From Falciphora oryzae (lineage: Eukaryota; Ascomycota; Sordariomycetes; Magnaporthales; Magnaporthaceae): a stretch of 64,000 nucleotides of DNA. The DNA is taken from contig JNVV01000039.1 in the NCBI GenBank assembly GCA_000733355.1, positions 112,627 through 176,626 of the forward strand, written 5' to 3'. Both the position numbers and the translations under genes were made by a program. Under the pieces are notes generated by a model. The model was not told where the DNA came from. It saw only the letters and a program-made list of their open reading frames with translations, and did not search any database. Of the stretch, positions 23,514-34,575 are shown piece after piece. The first letter of the stretch is position 1. Every line of letters begins with the position of its first letter.

Positions 23514-24834
23514 GATGGGATGGACGGGGATGAGGGAGCGAGGACGCTGCCTTAGGTGTGTCGACGTCCCTGCGGCTCGCACGTACCCAAGTCAACAACC
23601 AAAGACGGGATGGGATTTGATGATTTGATTGTGGACGCCGTAGGAGGGTCCATTCCGCAGCAACGACATCAACACTCGACGTTCGGACGGTGGACGGGGC
23701 CGTCGTGCTTCTGCAGCGTACGAACACCCAAAGGGACCACCGGCGATGGCAGCAGGACAAGCAGCGCACGGCGGGGAGGAGCCCACCGGAGCCAGGGACC
23801 ACACACCATCAACTCTGCGGCGCACAGTCTTTTCGGCTCACCACCCCAAGCCAAGCCCCAGAAAAACCATCTGCACTGCAACTTCGATGCCAGGGAGAGG
23901 GCGGAGCACACGGACAAGCAACGGCAGGGGAGGGGCAGGGGTCGGTGCGCGCGATGCGATCCGGGACATGGGGCCTTCTTCTCTGTGCCTCCATCGTCCG
24001 TCTTGGGGGGGTGGGCGGTGGGGCGAAAACAAATTGGCCGGTGATACTCAGGATGGATGTGGTGGCCGGGGGGCAGCGAGCTTGCACGAACCTCTGTTTT
24101 TCCTCCTCGGCTCTCTCCTGCACCTAGTTTTCCTCTCGTTTTCCCTCGTCGATCCCTGGTAGCAAACGACAGCCTCCAAGCCCGGACGACGACGGACAAC
24201 TGACGATGGTGTGGTGTGCAGATTACGGGTGGTTGCGTGCTGGCACAGACGGGAGCACAAAGCAACCACCAGCACCTTAAACCCCCTTCCGGGAATGGGA
24301 GGAATCGACAGGTGGAGGTCAATGGTCGTCGGGATGAAATGAGGAGGATCCGCTAGACTAGCGTAGCTCGCACCAGTCGTTTTTTTTTTTTTTTTCGACG
24401 ACTTTTTTTTGGTTCTTCTTTTTCGGCGCCACTACGCCCCTTTCGGCAGCGCATGTGGACGCTCTGAGCCCAGCACGGAAATGGGCTCGACAACCCTCCG
24501 CTCGTCTCTTGGCCCCCTAACCTCATTGTTGCCTAGCCGCGAGCGCGGGCGGGTGTTGTCTGCAGCTGGAAGACGCACAGCGGCGTCGAGAGACGCACGT
24601 CTCACCTGCCGCATGGAAGAAATATATCGGCGGAAACAGTCTGGAAGGCGGGCGGGCATCAGGCACAGAGCCATCACATCGGGCGGTCAAGGGGATAACT
24701 TTAGGGTTTCAGCCCCGGCCTGGACCTCCAGGTCCCCGAACGAAGAAGCCAACTGCGCACCGTCGATGCCTTTGGCCGACGTTGGGCAGGTCTGGCAGCC
24801 TCGAGCGCATCCGGCGCCCCTCACCGGTTGGGAA

Positions 24835-24863
24835 CCAGGTCCAGGTCCAGGTCCAGGTCCAGG
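24835..24863. repeat. CCAGGT hexanucleotide tandem repeat
   Basis: Four perfect CCAGGT units plus a partial fifth lie inside the gene-free region. Confidence 0.9.
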
Positions 24864-26488
24864 CCGATCAACTGGCGCCAGGAGATCGATCAGCCCAGCC
24901 ATCCGCCCGGGCTCAATCTCCAGATGCGCGCTTTTTTGTCGATTACCTGTCATCGTTATTACCGAGTATTATTATTGTACTTGGTACTTGTCCTGTTATT
25001 GAACCCACCCACCACGAGACGCTGCGCTGCAATGGAACCTGTGTCTCCAACGGGACTAATGAGAATCGAAGGCTTGTGCGCACGACTTCCCAAATGGGCC
25101 CAGTAGCCATTCTGCAACTCTCGACGTCGGCTGTGCTGGCTGCTGCAACCAACCCCTCCTGGAGGCGTGCTACCGTGTAGGACCTGCGCCTCCGTCTCGA
25201 CCCCGATCTCGGGCGACACGGGGTCCTGTCCTGGCGGACACAAGCTTGTGGAAAGCCGTCCAGGCGAGTTACAGATATGTGGCTCGAGGTGCTTTCCTGC
25301 TACGGGCGTGCCTTGGTAGGCGCACCGCACCGCACCACACATCGTCACGGCATGGTGGGGGCCCTCGAACCGACCTGCAGCGCCGAGGATTAGTTATTGG
25401 GTACCTCAATCTCCTTACCGAGGTCGGCATAGGGGCACCGTTTGCCAGAGCGCGAGAAATTCTCCCCCGCACGGCAGACCCAGCTTCTTGACTTTTTGGC
25501 TGCCGCGAACGAACATTCCATTATCAAAAGAAAAAGAAAAGAAGCACATGGGCCCAGGCCTGGTCGTTTCGGCTACAGGCATTAATTACCACTGCCCGCG
25601 AGTTGCATGTCGCCGCCCGGGGACTGCCCAGAACAGTATTTGGAAGACAGGCCGGCAGGCCCTTGCCTCTCCCGATTTCGCCACTTTTTTTTTTTTTTTG
25701 CAATGGCTGGCGTTTGACAGAACACTCCAACGAGTCATTCCATTGCCAACTCCTCCAGCCCCCTCTGCAGTCGTGCTGTCTCTGCCTCAGCCCCTCGGCC
25801 ATCATCCACAGATCCAAAGGGCAAACAAGCTTAAGAGAGTATGCAAGCCAGTGACGCCTCTTATTCCGGCATGCATACTGCACTGCAATGACTCCGCACA
25901 GACCTTTGCTCCATGTTCATTCGTGGACGTTTGGACCCTCCCTTCAATCTTGGTGCCAAAGAACCGCACCGTCGCAGTCGGCGCCAAGGGGGAGATGGGA
26001 TGGATGGTGAGGGCCGCCGGCGCAGGGATCCGGCGTTGTGCAGAGGGCTCCCTATTGCGTATACCAAGCCAAAGACTGGCAAGACTGGTCCGTCCAAGCC
26101 GGCCGGCTATGGGGCTACCGCGTGCTATTTCAGCCCTGGGAAGAGTCTGGCGTGTTGTGTGCAACCTCGCGCGGGTGGCTGAGCTGATGACGACCCGATA
26201 GATATTTACCAAGCTTGCTTTTTTTTTGTTCGTTCTCTGTGCGCGTTGACCGGCCTGTTTGAGAAATCCAACGGGGCGGCCGCCCCAATGGAATCCGAAA
26301 TAGACATCACACAAGCAAGCCACCAGAAAGGAGAGGAAAATAGCACGCCTTGGTCGTTTGCATAGCACACTCCTAGTCTCCCCGTGTTGCCCGAGTCCAG
26401 GGTCACCAGCCTGTCACGGGATTGACGATTACTCCGCTTGGATCTCTGGGTGATACCAGCGATCATGTAGCATCCAACCACTCGCACG

Positions 26489-26508
26489 CACACACACACA
26501 CACACACA
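26489..26508. repeat. CA dinucleotide microsatellite
   Basis: Nearly ten CA units lie in the gene-free region, without coding context. Confidence 0.9.
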
Positions 26509-27818
26509 ACTAACGGCCGCCCGGCCCTTTGCCAGTTTGTGCGCGCCCGGTCGATCTGCGAGCCCTGTAAGCCCGGAGATCCTATGCAATGAATGGGATC
26601 GGATCAATGGGCTGTCACGAAGAAGCAAGCAAACTGGCCAATATGCCACTCAATATTACCCTCTTGCCGTGTCCCGCCCCCTGTTTTCAATGCGGGTAAA
26701 TATCCCGCAAACACCCTTCGTCAGTGCTTGCTTTCTCCCTTCAGATTCTTGGTCGAGTTGCTTTTATTTGTTCGTTCTTGTTTCAGCTTTAATCAACCGA
26801 AAACACTACCAACCTTGACCTCAGGCCTGGCCAGGTGTCTGGCTCCCTGGTTGATATCCAGCAAAGGGAAAATGTCCGGCCCGGAAACCCGAAACAAACT
26901 GTCAACGCCGGGCTCCCGGGCTAAGAAGTCCGTGGGCTTCAAGGTGTGCGTCAGGGCGCAGAGGCAAAAAACCGATTGTGACATGGTCGTTGTCATCACT
27001 CTTTTTTTTTTATAATTTGACGGAATTTGGACATGGGCCAATCATCCTCCCGCTGTCTTGTCGCGACTTTCCAGTTCGGGCAAGGGAGCTGAGCGCGCAC
27101 TGGCGTCAGTTGGGCATTTGAGTCGTCAAGCGAAAGCCTGCTCCCCCAATTGGCACCCCAAGGTGTCATAGTCGCAACCTCTTCCGTGCGTCTGGTTCTT
27201 ATTGACCTGGAGATTTATGGTTCCATTCCGTCCGTGTAATGGAGGAGGCGACAGGCACTTCCTTGCAAGGCACACGGCAGACCCCCAAGGCCGAACACGA
27301 TAACCATCATCCTTGAATCAAAGGGCCGGAGGAGAACTGAAGACCGCGTGCTCCGTCCAACTCGCGTGGCTGGCCGATGATGTCTTGAGCAGCATGGGGC
27401 CGTCTGGGCCATCCACATCAGTCGACACCGCACGGGGCACTGCGGCTCCTCATCCCTTGCGACTTTAGCGTATGCAATGTGCATCATTGCTGTCAATAAA
27501 AGGAATCTCGGGCAGTGCGTGAGTGCCCACCAGTCCTTTCGACCGCTCCGCAATGCTGCAGCAGGCAAATTCGCTGCAGAGAAAGAAAATATGGGCGGAT
27601 GACAGGCGGGAGCGTGCATAATAAGCAAATGCAGCAGGAAGCCGAAATTAGTTCGCCCGGAAACAGACGGACGAGGGAAAAGGAAACAAAAGAAGAAAAA
27701 AAAACATCAGCCGACCACAGTTATCCCCTTTTTGGCTTCTTGTGGTGGGGTGGTTGATGATCGGTGTATCGTAATGCATCATCCCGCGCAGAAGGGAGCG
27801 CAGAAATAAACAAGAGTG

Positions 27819-27840
27819 AAAAAAAAAAAAAAAAAAAAAA
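27819..27840. repeat. Homopolymer A tract (22 nt)
   Basis: An uninterrupted run of 22 A lies in the gene-free region. Confidence 0.9.
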
Positions 27841-29523
27841 GAAGAGCGGCACAAACCACCCATTTCGAAGGAGCGTTACCCATGGATCTCTCCAATGAAA
27901 ACATCAACACACAGAAGATCGCTAGCGGTCCCCTCCCACGACCAGCTGCTGCCCCGTCCCTGGTGCAACGTCAGCCCGTGGGACCCCAGGGGCTTTTTCC
28001 TGAACGATGTGTGCGAGTGGGGGATTGGAAGGCTCAATGCCCATCCACGAAAGGGGTTTCAGCGCCGACAGGAGAAAAAAGACCAGACGAACAGAGAGAA
28101 ACCGCGGGACCAGTGGGGACGGCACGCGTCCCCGTCCCTTGGGCGTGGAGCCACGGGTTCCGAGCCAAGTTGAGGGCAGATTTTCCATTTTCCATTTTTT
28201 TCTGTTTTCCATCGCGAGCTGCAAGAAGAAAAGTCTCGGCATGCATTTTGCATTTGTTTGAAAGGGGACGCATGACAGGTAGCCCCCCAGGCGGCCCAGA
28301 GGATAAACCAAGTTTACTACATGCTGTCTATGACAGGAGTTTGAATCGGGGCGAAAGAAGACACGGAGACTGATTGCCCGACTTGTTTGGCTGGCGGGGT
28401 ACACCTAATGAGCGGGTGAGGGTGGCCGGTGTATTTTTTCCCCGCCTCTCAGGATCGGTGCCCTCCCTGCTGCTTGTGTTTCGACGAACGGATCACGGGA
28501 AAATCCCTCTCCTCAAAGAAAAGCAATCGTCATGCCATTTTCCAACTCCTTCGCTTTAAAAAGAGTTTTCTTGCTGCATGCGCTGATGCCGTGCTCGCCG
28601 AAATGGGAGGATGAGGACAAGTCCCCACGGGAGCATGCAGGCTTCCAGAAATGAATCCCGGTTCCGATGGATGCCTGTTGCCTGTTGTCTTCTTCCGATG
28701 TGTGCGAGGGGCGCACTTGACCTGAGTGACCAGCTTTTTTTTTTTTTGACAGGGCTCGGGTTTCTGCTCACACGACGTTGTTTGTTCGCTTTGACTGTAG
28801 AGAGACGGGGTGGGTAGGCGTTCTAAGCCTGGCCTCTTATGCAGTGTCTCCGTCTGGTCCAGCCAAACGACGATGGTTTAGATCATTATAGTACACACTA
28901 TGTCTGTATTGTATAAGCCTGTTCCCAAAACCTCCCCTGTTATCCAGGTATGTCTGCGAGTCTCACACCGTCCTTCGGCCCTGCCCGAGAACGGCGTTGG
29001 CGCGCGCGCACGTTGATCCATGTCCCATGGCTCAGGGAGAAGGAAGGCTGACTGCCTGGCTAGGGCACTCTCGCGGCACGGAATGCCATGTGTGCAATTC
29101 CTCCCCTTGCCTGGCCCAGTCGCGTCCCCGCGTCCCCCCGATCTGCAGGAGTCCCGTTCCCGAGTGGCGCTGAGACAGCAAAGCAGATGATATATATGGG
29201 CGGGTATATGCGTTGCGTGGCTGTCTTGCCCCCCTGGTAGTGTGGCCCGGGCTGTTTGGCTGTGAATGGCAAGACTCCTTTCCGACATCCGTACGCCACT
29301 GCTTTTGCGGCGGCGCTGGTGTTACTTTGTCGCTGCCTTGCCCAAACAAAATGGGCCGAGGGAAGGTGTGGAGAGAATGGAGTGGCGGCTGAGTGAGATG
29401 GAGGAAAAAGCCTCAAGGTGGTAGTTGAGGGGAAGCGGGCGCCGGCACAGCTGTTTGCTCAACAGCCTAGGGCCACCAAAGATCGGCTATTCTTTCCCCT
29501 CCCCCTTGCGCCTTGTTACCCGC

Positions 29524-29793
29524 TCAGGGCGTCCGCTTCTTGGCGGGCAGGCGCTGCACGGCGGCGGCGAGCGTCTCCCGCATCCGGCCAAGCTCGCCGG
29601 CGCCGGCGCGGCCCCGGGTGGCGCAGGCGGCGCAGGGGAAGCCGCCGGCGCTGCTGCGGCGGATGCCCTCGACCTTGCGGAAGGGGCACTTATTGTGGTC
29701 GCCCTTGGCCGCGCCGATGATGCGCTCGGCCCGGAGACGGGTCGACATCCCGCCGCAGCACTGCGAGTGCTGTACGTGCTCGAAGTCGCACAT
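29524..29793 (-). CDS. Small cysteine-rich protein, unknown function
   Basis: Intronless 89-aa protein. Cys residues lie at the N terminus (MCDFEHV...CCGG), in the middle (NKCPF) and as a CAAC pair, with conserved-looking neighbours; the C terminus is a basic amphipathic helix-like segment ending in KKRTP. There is no signal peptide or membrane segment. The opening MC-D/F-xxV plus paired Cys resembles a broad group of small fungal proteins that may bind zinc, but I do not recognise a named family. The start is chosen at the first Met after an (AACC)6 leader that ends 6 nt before it. Codon third positions are strongly G/C, supporting coding. Confidence 0.65.
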   Translation of the reverse strand: MCDFEHVQHSQCCGGMSTRLRAERIIGAAKGDHNKCPFRKVEGIRRSSAGGFPCAACATRGRAGAGELGRMRETLAAAVQRLPAKKRTP

Positions 29794-29799
29794 GGTGGT

Positions 29800-29823
29800 G
29801 GTTGGTTGGTTGGTTGGTTGGTT
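29800..29823 (-). repeat. (AACC)6 tandem repeat directly before a start codon
   Basis: Six perfect GGTT units on the + strand (AACC in the sense of the gene) end 6 nt upstream of the ATG of the small Cys-rich protein, so they are probably in its 5' leader. A/C-rich sequence before an ATG is favourable for translation in fungi. Confidence 0.85.
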
Positions 29824-30909
29824 AAGTTTACGAGCGTCGGTGGCCTCGGAGGGATGAGAAGCTGTGAGACCCGTCGCGGCTTGTTGTTGGATACTCGAGT
29901 CGAACGGTAGTAGATGGGTGCGCTTGGCCTCCTGGGCTTTAAGGAAGTGGCGACGTGATGAATCTGCCTTTAGTAGAAGAGAAGTCGCTCCGGTCGGTTT
30001 TGTATTAGGGGGCTTGTTGATGCTCAAGCTCTTATGCTGAGCTCTCCATCTTCTCCAGCCCAGAGGGTATCGTGAAACCTTATACCAACCCTTTATCGGA
30101 TGGAGGACATAGTCAGTTGTCTTTTCTATGGCAAACCATTGTCCTCGTGCACAACCTGAGCCCCTTCCATTTTACATCCTCGCCAGGGGGTGGGTGAACA
30201 ATGGCTCTGTCACTTCTCAGATATCGAAGGCCTCTCCGAACCACGCATGGCTTCATGGTGCGACATGGATCAAATGTTCCCAAGGCTCCAATTATCCCAT
30301 GACATGTCTTTTTTTTTTCTTCTTTTTTCTTTTTCGGGCGTCAGGCGCTTTGCGTATACAGGCTGGCAAATTAGGGGTACCTCGGGCTAAAAAAGCGAAA
30401 GGGAAAAGGACTTGGAGCTGTTTCGTTTCAGGTACCTCGATTGCCGGGCCTGGATATGTGTTCACCATAGCGGACCGCCGACGCGTTTTTCTTCGTGGCC
30501 ACTGCCCATGCATTTTCTTTGTTTGCTGGGCTCTGCTTTTCCGTCGGCCGTGGCCATTGTGCGTCGATGGTGGTCCCGGCCTCGGGCGCCATCGTGCGGC
30601 CATCGGCAAAGGCGACGTGGTACTCTCAAGGGAGGGGCGATTGGGTGGTGATGGCGAGTACAGGGTGGTCTCACAAATCTTGCGAATCTAGACCAGGCTG
30701 GGCCTTTTGCCGTGCGTCACGATATCACCATGGTACAAGTCAAGGGGCCGGAACAGTCCGTACATTGTAGAAAGGTAGTCATCCACCCGGAATTCCCTCT
30801 ATGCCTCGACAGAGCCGGATACGCTCAGTGGTAGCTGAAAGGGAAAACGGAAAAGATTCCTCAAAGACAAACAACATGCATTGCATATGCACCATGCAGC
30901 CCGCACAAT
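29824..30909. other. Intergenic region
   Basis: No gene is supported. The left part is the upstream region of the small Cys-rich gene, with a possible TATAAGG on the minus strand at 30078-30084. The right part is the 3' side of the O-methyltransferase gene. Confidence 0.55.
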
Positions 30910-31957
30910 CTAGTCCACGAGGCGCGCGAGCCCGAGGCCGTCAAAGAGCGGCAGCAGGAGGGCCTCGAGGCGGCCGTGGGTGGCCATGGCGGTGTTGAAG
31001 TCGTCGAGGCACTTGATGGTGGCCGGGTCCACGACGCTGCCGCTCTCGCTCACGCTGTTGGGGTTCTCGGGCCCGCTGTGCGCCACGAGGCCCCGCCGGA
31101 GCACGTTGTCCGCCGCGATCAGCCCGCCGGGCCGCAGCAGGCGCGACGACGCCGCGGACCCGGGCCGCGACCGCGCGAGGATGGCGTCCAGGTACTTAGG
31201 ATACCCGGGCTTGTCGGCGTCGATGAAGATGATGTCGTACGGCTCCGTCACCTCCAGGTTCGGGAGGCTGTTTACGGGAGGACCGCTGTCAGTGCCGAAA
31301 GCTCTTGGGGTGCAAGGAAGTGCAAGGGGTGGGGTGGACTTGCGTTGTGGCGGCATCCCCGACGATGATCTCGACGTTGTTGAACCCGCTCTCCTTGATC
31401 CCTCGTCGTGCGTCCTCTGCGAAGCTGTGCACGAGAATGAAACGACGAGTATTAGGCATGTGTTCCAGGTGAACAAGATCTGGGTGGCGGAGGACAAAAA
31501 AAGGGGGGAAGGGAGGCGAAAGTGGTCCATCACGTACTCCGCATTGTACTCCAGTCCAGTGACCTTGCCATCCGGACCGACGGCATTAGCCCACACGAGG
31601 GCAGAAAACCCTTGGTACACGCCGATCTCGAGCGCTGTGTGACCGTATCGACAGCACGGTTAGCAAAGCGTCACACCCCATGTTGGGATGTAGACGTAGA
31701 GAGATCAGGGGCGAGGAGGGACTATCATGATCCGTCGCCAACAACGAACCTCTCTTCGCCCCGATACTCCTGGCCAGGAAGGTCAAGGCCTTTGCCTGGT
31801 ATAGGCTGATGGTCAAGAAGGAGTCGGGCCGCTGCAGGATGTTTTCGTGGTACTTGACCAGCACCTCGGGCAGGCCGCTGCTCTTGGCGTCGGAGTACTC
31901 AGTCACACGAGCCGCGATGAGGCCGTTTGGGTACAGGACTGGGACGAGATCCTTCAT
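30910..31957 (-). CDS. SAM-dependent O-methyltransferase, class I (caffeoyl-CoA OMT-like)
   Basis: Predicted soluble methyltransferase of 247 aa in four exons (complement of 31750-31957, 31538-31634, 31344-31424 and 30910-31267). Family marks in order are: ALEIGVYQGFSALVWA (SAM motif I, about 70-85); VTGLEYNADFAEDAR (motif II with the acidic residue that binds the ribose); GDAAT; YDIIFIDADKPGY (metal and catalytic region); and LLRPGGLIAADNVL. The Asp in FIDAD and the DN pair in AADNVL are the residues expected to bind the divalent metal in this family. Intron 3 must use a GC-AG pair (donor GCAAGT), because no GT donor keeps the frame. The ATG at 31957 is preferred over an in-frame ATG at 32116, because a TATA box at 32139-32145 would leave the latter outside or at the edge of the transcript. 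The substrate is unknown; no biosynthetic genes sit next to it. Confidence 0.87.
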
Positions 31958-32138
31958 TGCGTTGGGGAGTGGGTGATGATAATGTAAATATCTCTCAATA
32001 AGGAAGAGGTCGAAGAATATTTGGTGCTGATATGCTGTAGTGTTGCTTGTGGATCCGACGAAGAAGTTTGATATGCCGGGCGGGATGTCATTCAATGGTC
32101 TATAGATGGAAAGCAACGAGATGAGGGTATTGTTATCA

Positions 32139-32145
32139 ATTTATA
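32139..32145 (-). promoter_or_regulatory. TATA box of the O-methyltransferase gene
   Basis: The minus strand reads TATAAAT about 185 nt upstream of the chosen start codon and only about 25 nt upstream of an alternative in-frame ATG. The spacing favours the downstream ATG. Confidence 0.5.
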
Positions 32146-33104
32146 TTTGGGGCTCGACAACAAAGGTGTGTGTATAGCGGCAACCGGCTCTCAAGTCGCT
32201 CTCAAGACTGATCGAGAGCACGGCAATAGCTGTGCATGCACCATGCATGTGGGGCAGGGTGTCTCGCTCCTATCGACTTCGGCCTAGTCGAGGGCTCGGC
32301 TTCGGGTTTCGGAAACCCCGCATAGGGAGTCGGTCGGTCGGCACCGTCATCTCAAAACCCAGAGCTCGGCTTCGGGGCAGGGAGGAGGGTTTATTAAACA
32401 TCGCAACGTAATCACCAACGTCACCAGCAAAAAAAAAGATGGTCTTGTCTTTTTTACCCACATCCAAAGCCTCGTATTGATTAAAAAATGTATGCTGAGA
32501 AATGAAAGCCACAATAAACCGGGGTTGTCCATGAATGACAGGCCATCGAAATCCCTCCCCCGAGATGCCTCTTTGCTTGCTCGTGGTTATACAAAAGAAC
32601 GCTCTTTTTATCGCCTTGCCCCATCCCCCCCCCCCAGAACCTGCGAGTGCGAGTAGGTAATTTCGTCTTGTCGTCGAAAAAAAAAGAAAACGCCATCTGT
32701 CCCAGTAGTGGAGAGAAAAAAAAGCCAAACCCAAAGGAGAGATGGGGATGAATAGTGCCTCCCAAAAAGAAACAGCCGGGTAAATGTGTCTGTGTAAGTA
32801 TGTGTGCGCATTGCACTGAGTACGTCTAGCGTGCTAGACCAGGTTCAAGAAGAGAAAAAAAAAATCACCAAGAGCAAATACAGCCGAATTCCTTTGTCCG
32901 TGACCATTGGTTATCCGTGTTTTCTGCACTGGCGTCTTTGCCGGTCACTTGGGAAGCTGGAGTGGCCCCGCACGGGCCCTCGCAAGCTCGATCGAGTAAG
33001 AGGTTGATGATTTATGTTTGCTGTTGTTGTTGTACCGGCATGTGGGATGTTCTTTTTTTTTTTTTTTCGTTGCTGAGGGATCGCAGATGTTGTATCTGCG
33101 ACTT
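32146..33104. other. Intergenic region
   Basis: Nothing gene-like is visible. It contains a T tract at about 33052-33067 and is the likely 3' untranslated region of the His/Pro-rich surface protein gene. Confidence 0.55.
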
Positions 33105-34412
33105 CTATGCCAGAGCGGCAAGGGCGGCCGCACCGGCCAAAAGGCCGGCGGGGGCCGCCATGCGGCTGGCGAGTCCCTTAAGCACGGCTGGAGGCGTGTC
33201 GTCAGCGGCAGGAACAGGCGAGGAAACAGGCACAGTTGCGGGGGAGACGGAGGTATGAGCTGGGGACGGCGCCGGCTTGGCTTTGGGCTCGGGAGCGGGA
33301 GCGGGAGCGGGAGCTGGGGTCGCCGGCGGCTTGATTTTGGGCTCTGGAGCGGGAGAGGGAGCTGGGGACGGTGCCGGCTCGACTTCGGGCTTGGGAGCTG
33401 CTTGCTCGGGGGCAGGAGGAGGAGGAGGAGGGTGATTGTGGGTGACGGGGGTGTGAGAAGGCTCCCGTTCAGAGTCAGGGGTAGAAGAAGCGGCAGCGGG
33501 ATTGGGGACGTGTGAGGGCTCATCGTCAGAGTGAGAGGTAGAGCAAACAGGAGCGGGAGGGGGAGGGGGACAGTTCTTGGCGGCGACGTGATCAGGCTCT
33601 TCGTCAGAGTCAGGGGCAGGACAAGCAGGAGCGGGAGAGGGGATCGGGGCAGGAGCCGGGGCAGGAGCCGGGGCAGGAGCAGGAGCAGGGACATGGGCGG
33701 GAGCGACATTCGGCCAAGGGATGTACTGAGGCACGGGGGCGAAGGGGTAGGGAGGAGCAGCAGCAGGCACCGGTGGCCCGAACAGGGGCTGGGCTGGAGC
33801 CGAGTACACGCCCGGGGCGTTGTTGTGGATGTGGACCTCCGGAGCGAGCGAGTGCTTGTCCGTCGCCTGTTCCTGCTGATGGTTATGGACGTGGTGCCTG
33901 TGCCCAGCCCTCTCTGCGTTGGGATGACCCTCATGCTGCTGCTGTGCAGGGTGGAAGTGCGGGTGGTGGTGGTGGTGGTGGTGTTCTAGAGGGGCCGGAC
34001 GGAAGTCCGGATCGCCCTCTAGAGGACGCGGGTGGAAGTGCGGATCCCTTTCACGGCGGGCCGGATGGGAGCGAGGATGCCTCTTGAGGGAGGCCGCGTT
34101 GACAACATACCGGTGGGGGTGGCGGTCGGCCAGCTTGGCCTTCTTGTCGTAGCCGTCATCGTTGCCATAGCTCTCCTCGTGGCCGTAGCCGCCGTAGCCC
34201 TTGTAGTCATTGATGATGCGGGTCGACGTAAGAGCAGTCGGGGTAACGAAGACGGTGGTGGTGACCGTGGCGGTGGTCAGGGTCGAAATCGAGGAGGCGG
34301 TCGTGGTGGTGGAGGTAGTACTGAGGTAGGAAGTCACGGTGGCAACAGGGTTGACGGCCTGTCCCATGACCTTGGCAGCGAAGGCCGAAAGGAGAACAAT
34401 GCTGAACTGCAT
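33105..34412 (-). CDS. His/Pro-rich GPI-type cell-surface protein
   Basis: Intronless 435-aa secreted protein. An N-terminal signal peptide (about 1-18) is followed by a Ser/Thr-rich stretch suitable for O-glycosylation (25-65), a Gly/Tyr patch, and a strongly His-rich segment (95-200) that includes seven consecutive His at 144-150. Next come an Ala-Pro repeat region (235-265), three degenerate copies of an acidic unit ending in (D/E)EPxHx (about 267-276, 293-302 and 312-321) alternating with polyproline, and further Ala/Pro-rich repeats with Lys or Glu. The C-terminal 20 residues are hydrophobic after a small-residue patch, as in a GPI attachment signal. It is probably a wall or plasma-membrane protein; the His region could bind metals, but that is inference. 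No catalytic domain is present. The ATG sits directly before the signal peptide. Confidence 0.78.
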   Translation of the reverse strand: MQFSIVLLSAFAAKVMGQAVNPVATVTSYLSTTSTTTTASSISTLTTATVTTTVFVTPTALTSTRIINDYKGYGGYGHEESYGNDDGYDKKAKLADRHPHRYVVNAASLKRHPRSHPARRERDPHFHPRPLEGDPDFRPAPLEHHHHHHHPHFHPAQQQHEGHPNAERAGHRHHVHNHQQEQATDKHSLAPEVHIHNNAPGVYSAPAQPLFGPPVPAAAPPYPFAPVPQYIPWPNVAPAHVPAPAPAPAPAPAPAPIPSPAPACPAPDSDEEPDHVAAKNCPPPPPAPVCSTSHSDDEPSHVPNPAAASSTPDSEREPSHTPVTHNHPPPPPPAPEQAAPKPEVEPAPSPAPSPAPEPKIKPPATPAPAPAPAPEPKAKPAPSPAHTSVSPATVPVSSPVPAADDTPPAVLKGLASRMAAPAGLLAGAAALAALA

Positions 34413-34568
34413 CTTGGCGGTTTGGTGGTTGAACCTGGGGTAGGCTAGAGTGAAACGATTGACTAGTTTTGTGAGAACGAGAGACTGTTGTAAACGAGGC
34501 TTGAGAGGATGTGTTGCGGTGAGGAGAGAAGGGAAGAAGATTGGAGCTTGAGACGGGAAGGGCTCCTT

Positions 34569-34575
34569 TCTTATA
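34569..34575 (-). promoter_or_regulatory. TATA box of the His/Pro-rich surface protein gene
   Basis: The minus strand reads TATAAGA about 157 nt upstream of the start codon, consistent with a regulated and highly expressed gene. Confidence 0.5.

Larger units (their letters stand above)
22171..29523. other. 7.3-kb gene-free region
   Basis: I find no supportable protein gene or tRNA in this stretch. The first 2 kb are purine-rich on the + strand (pyrimidine-rich in the sense of the large minus-strand gene), with 27 A at 23487-23513, and probably form that gene's promoter and leader. The rest has short, domain-free frames on both strands plus simple repeats: CCAGGT at 24835, CA at 26489 and poly-A at 27819. 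A non-coding transcript, a strongly spliced fast-evolving gene or decayed sequence cannot be excluded. Confidence 0.45.

Noticed and set aside
22981..23802. 273-codon open frame on the minus strand
   Set aside because: Largely Phe/Ser/Leu runs from poly-T and CT-rich leader sequence; no coding bias.
25488..26201. 237-codon open frame on the + strand
   Set aside because: Random-looking composition, overlapped by a minus-strand frame, no domain.
30801..30860. A-box-like sequence (CGCTCAGTGGTAGC) suggesting a tRNA
   Set aside because: No matching B box or foldable acceptor and T arms follow within 80 nt.
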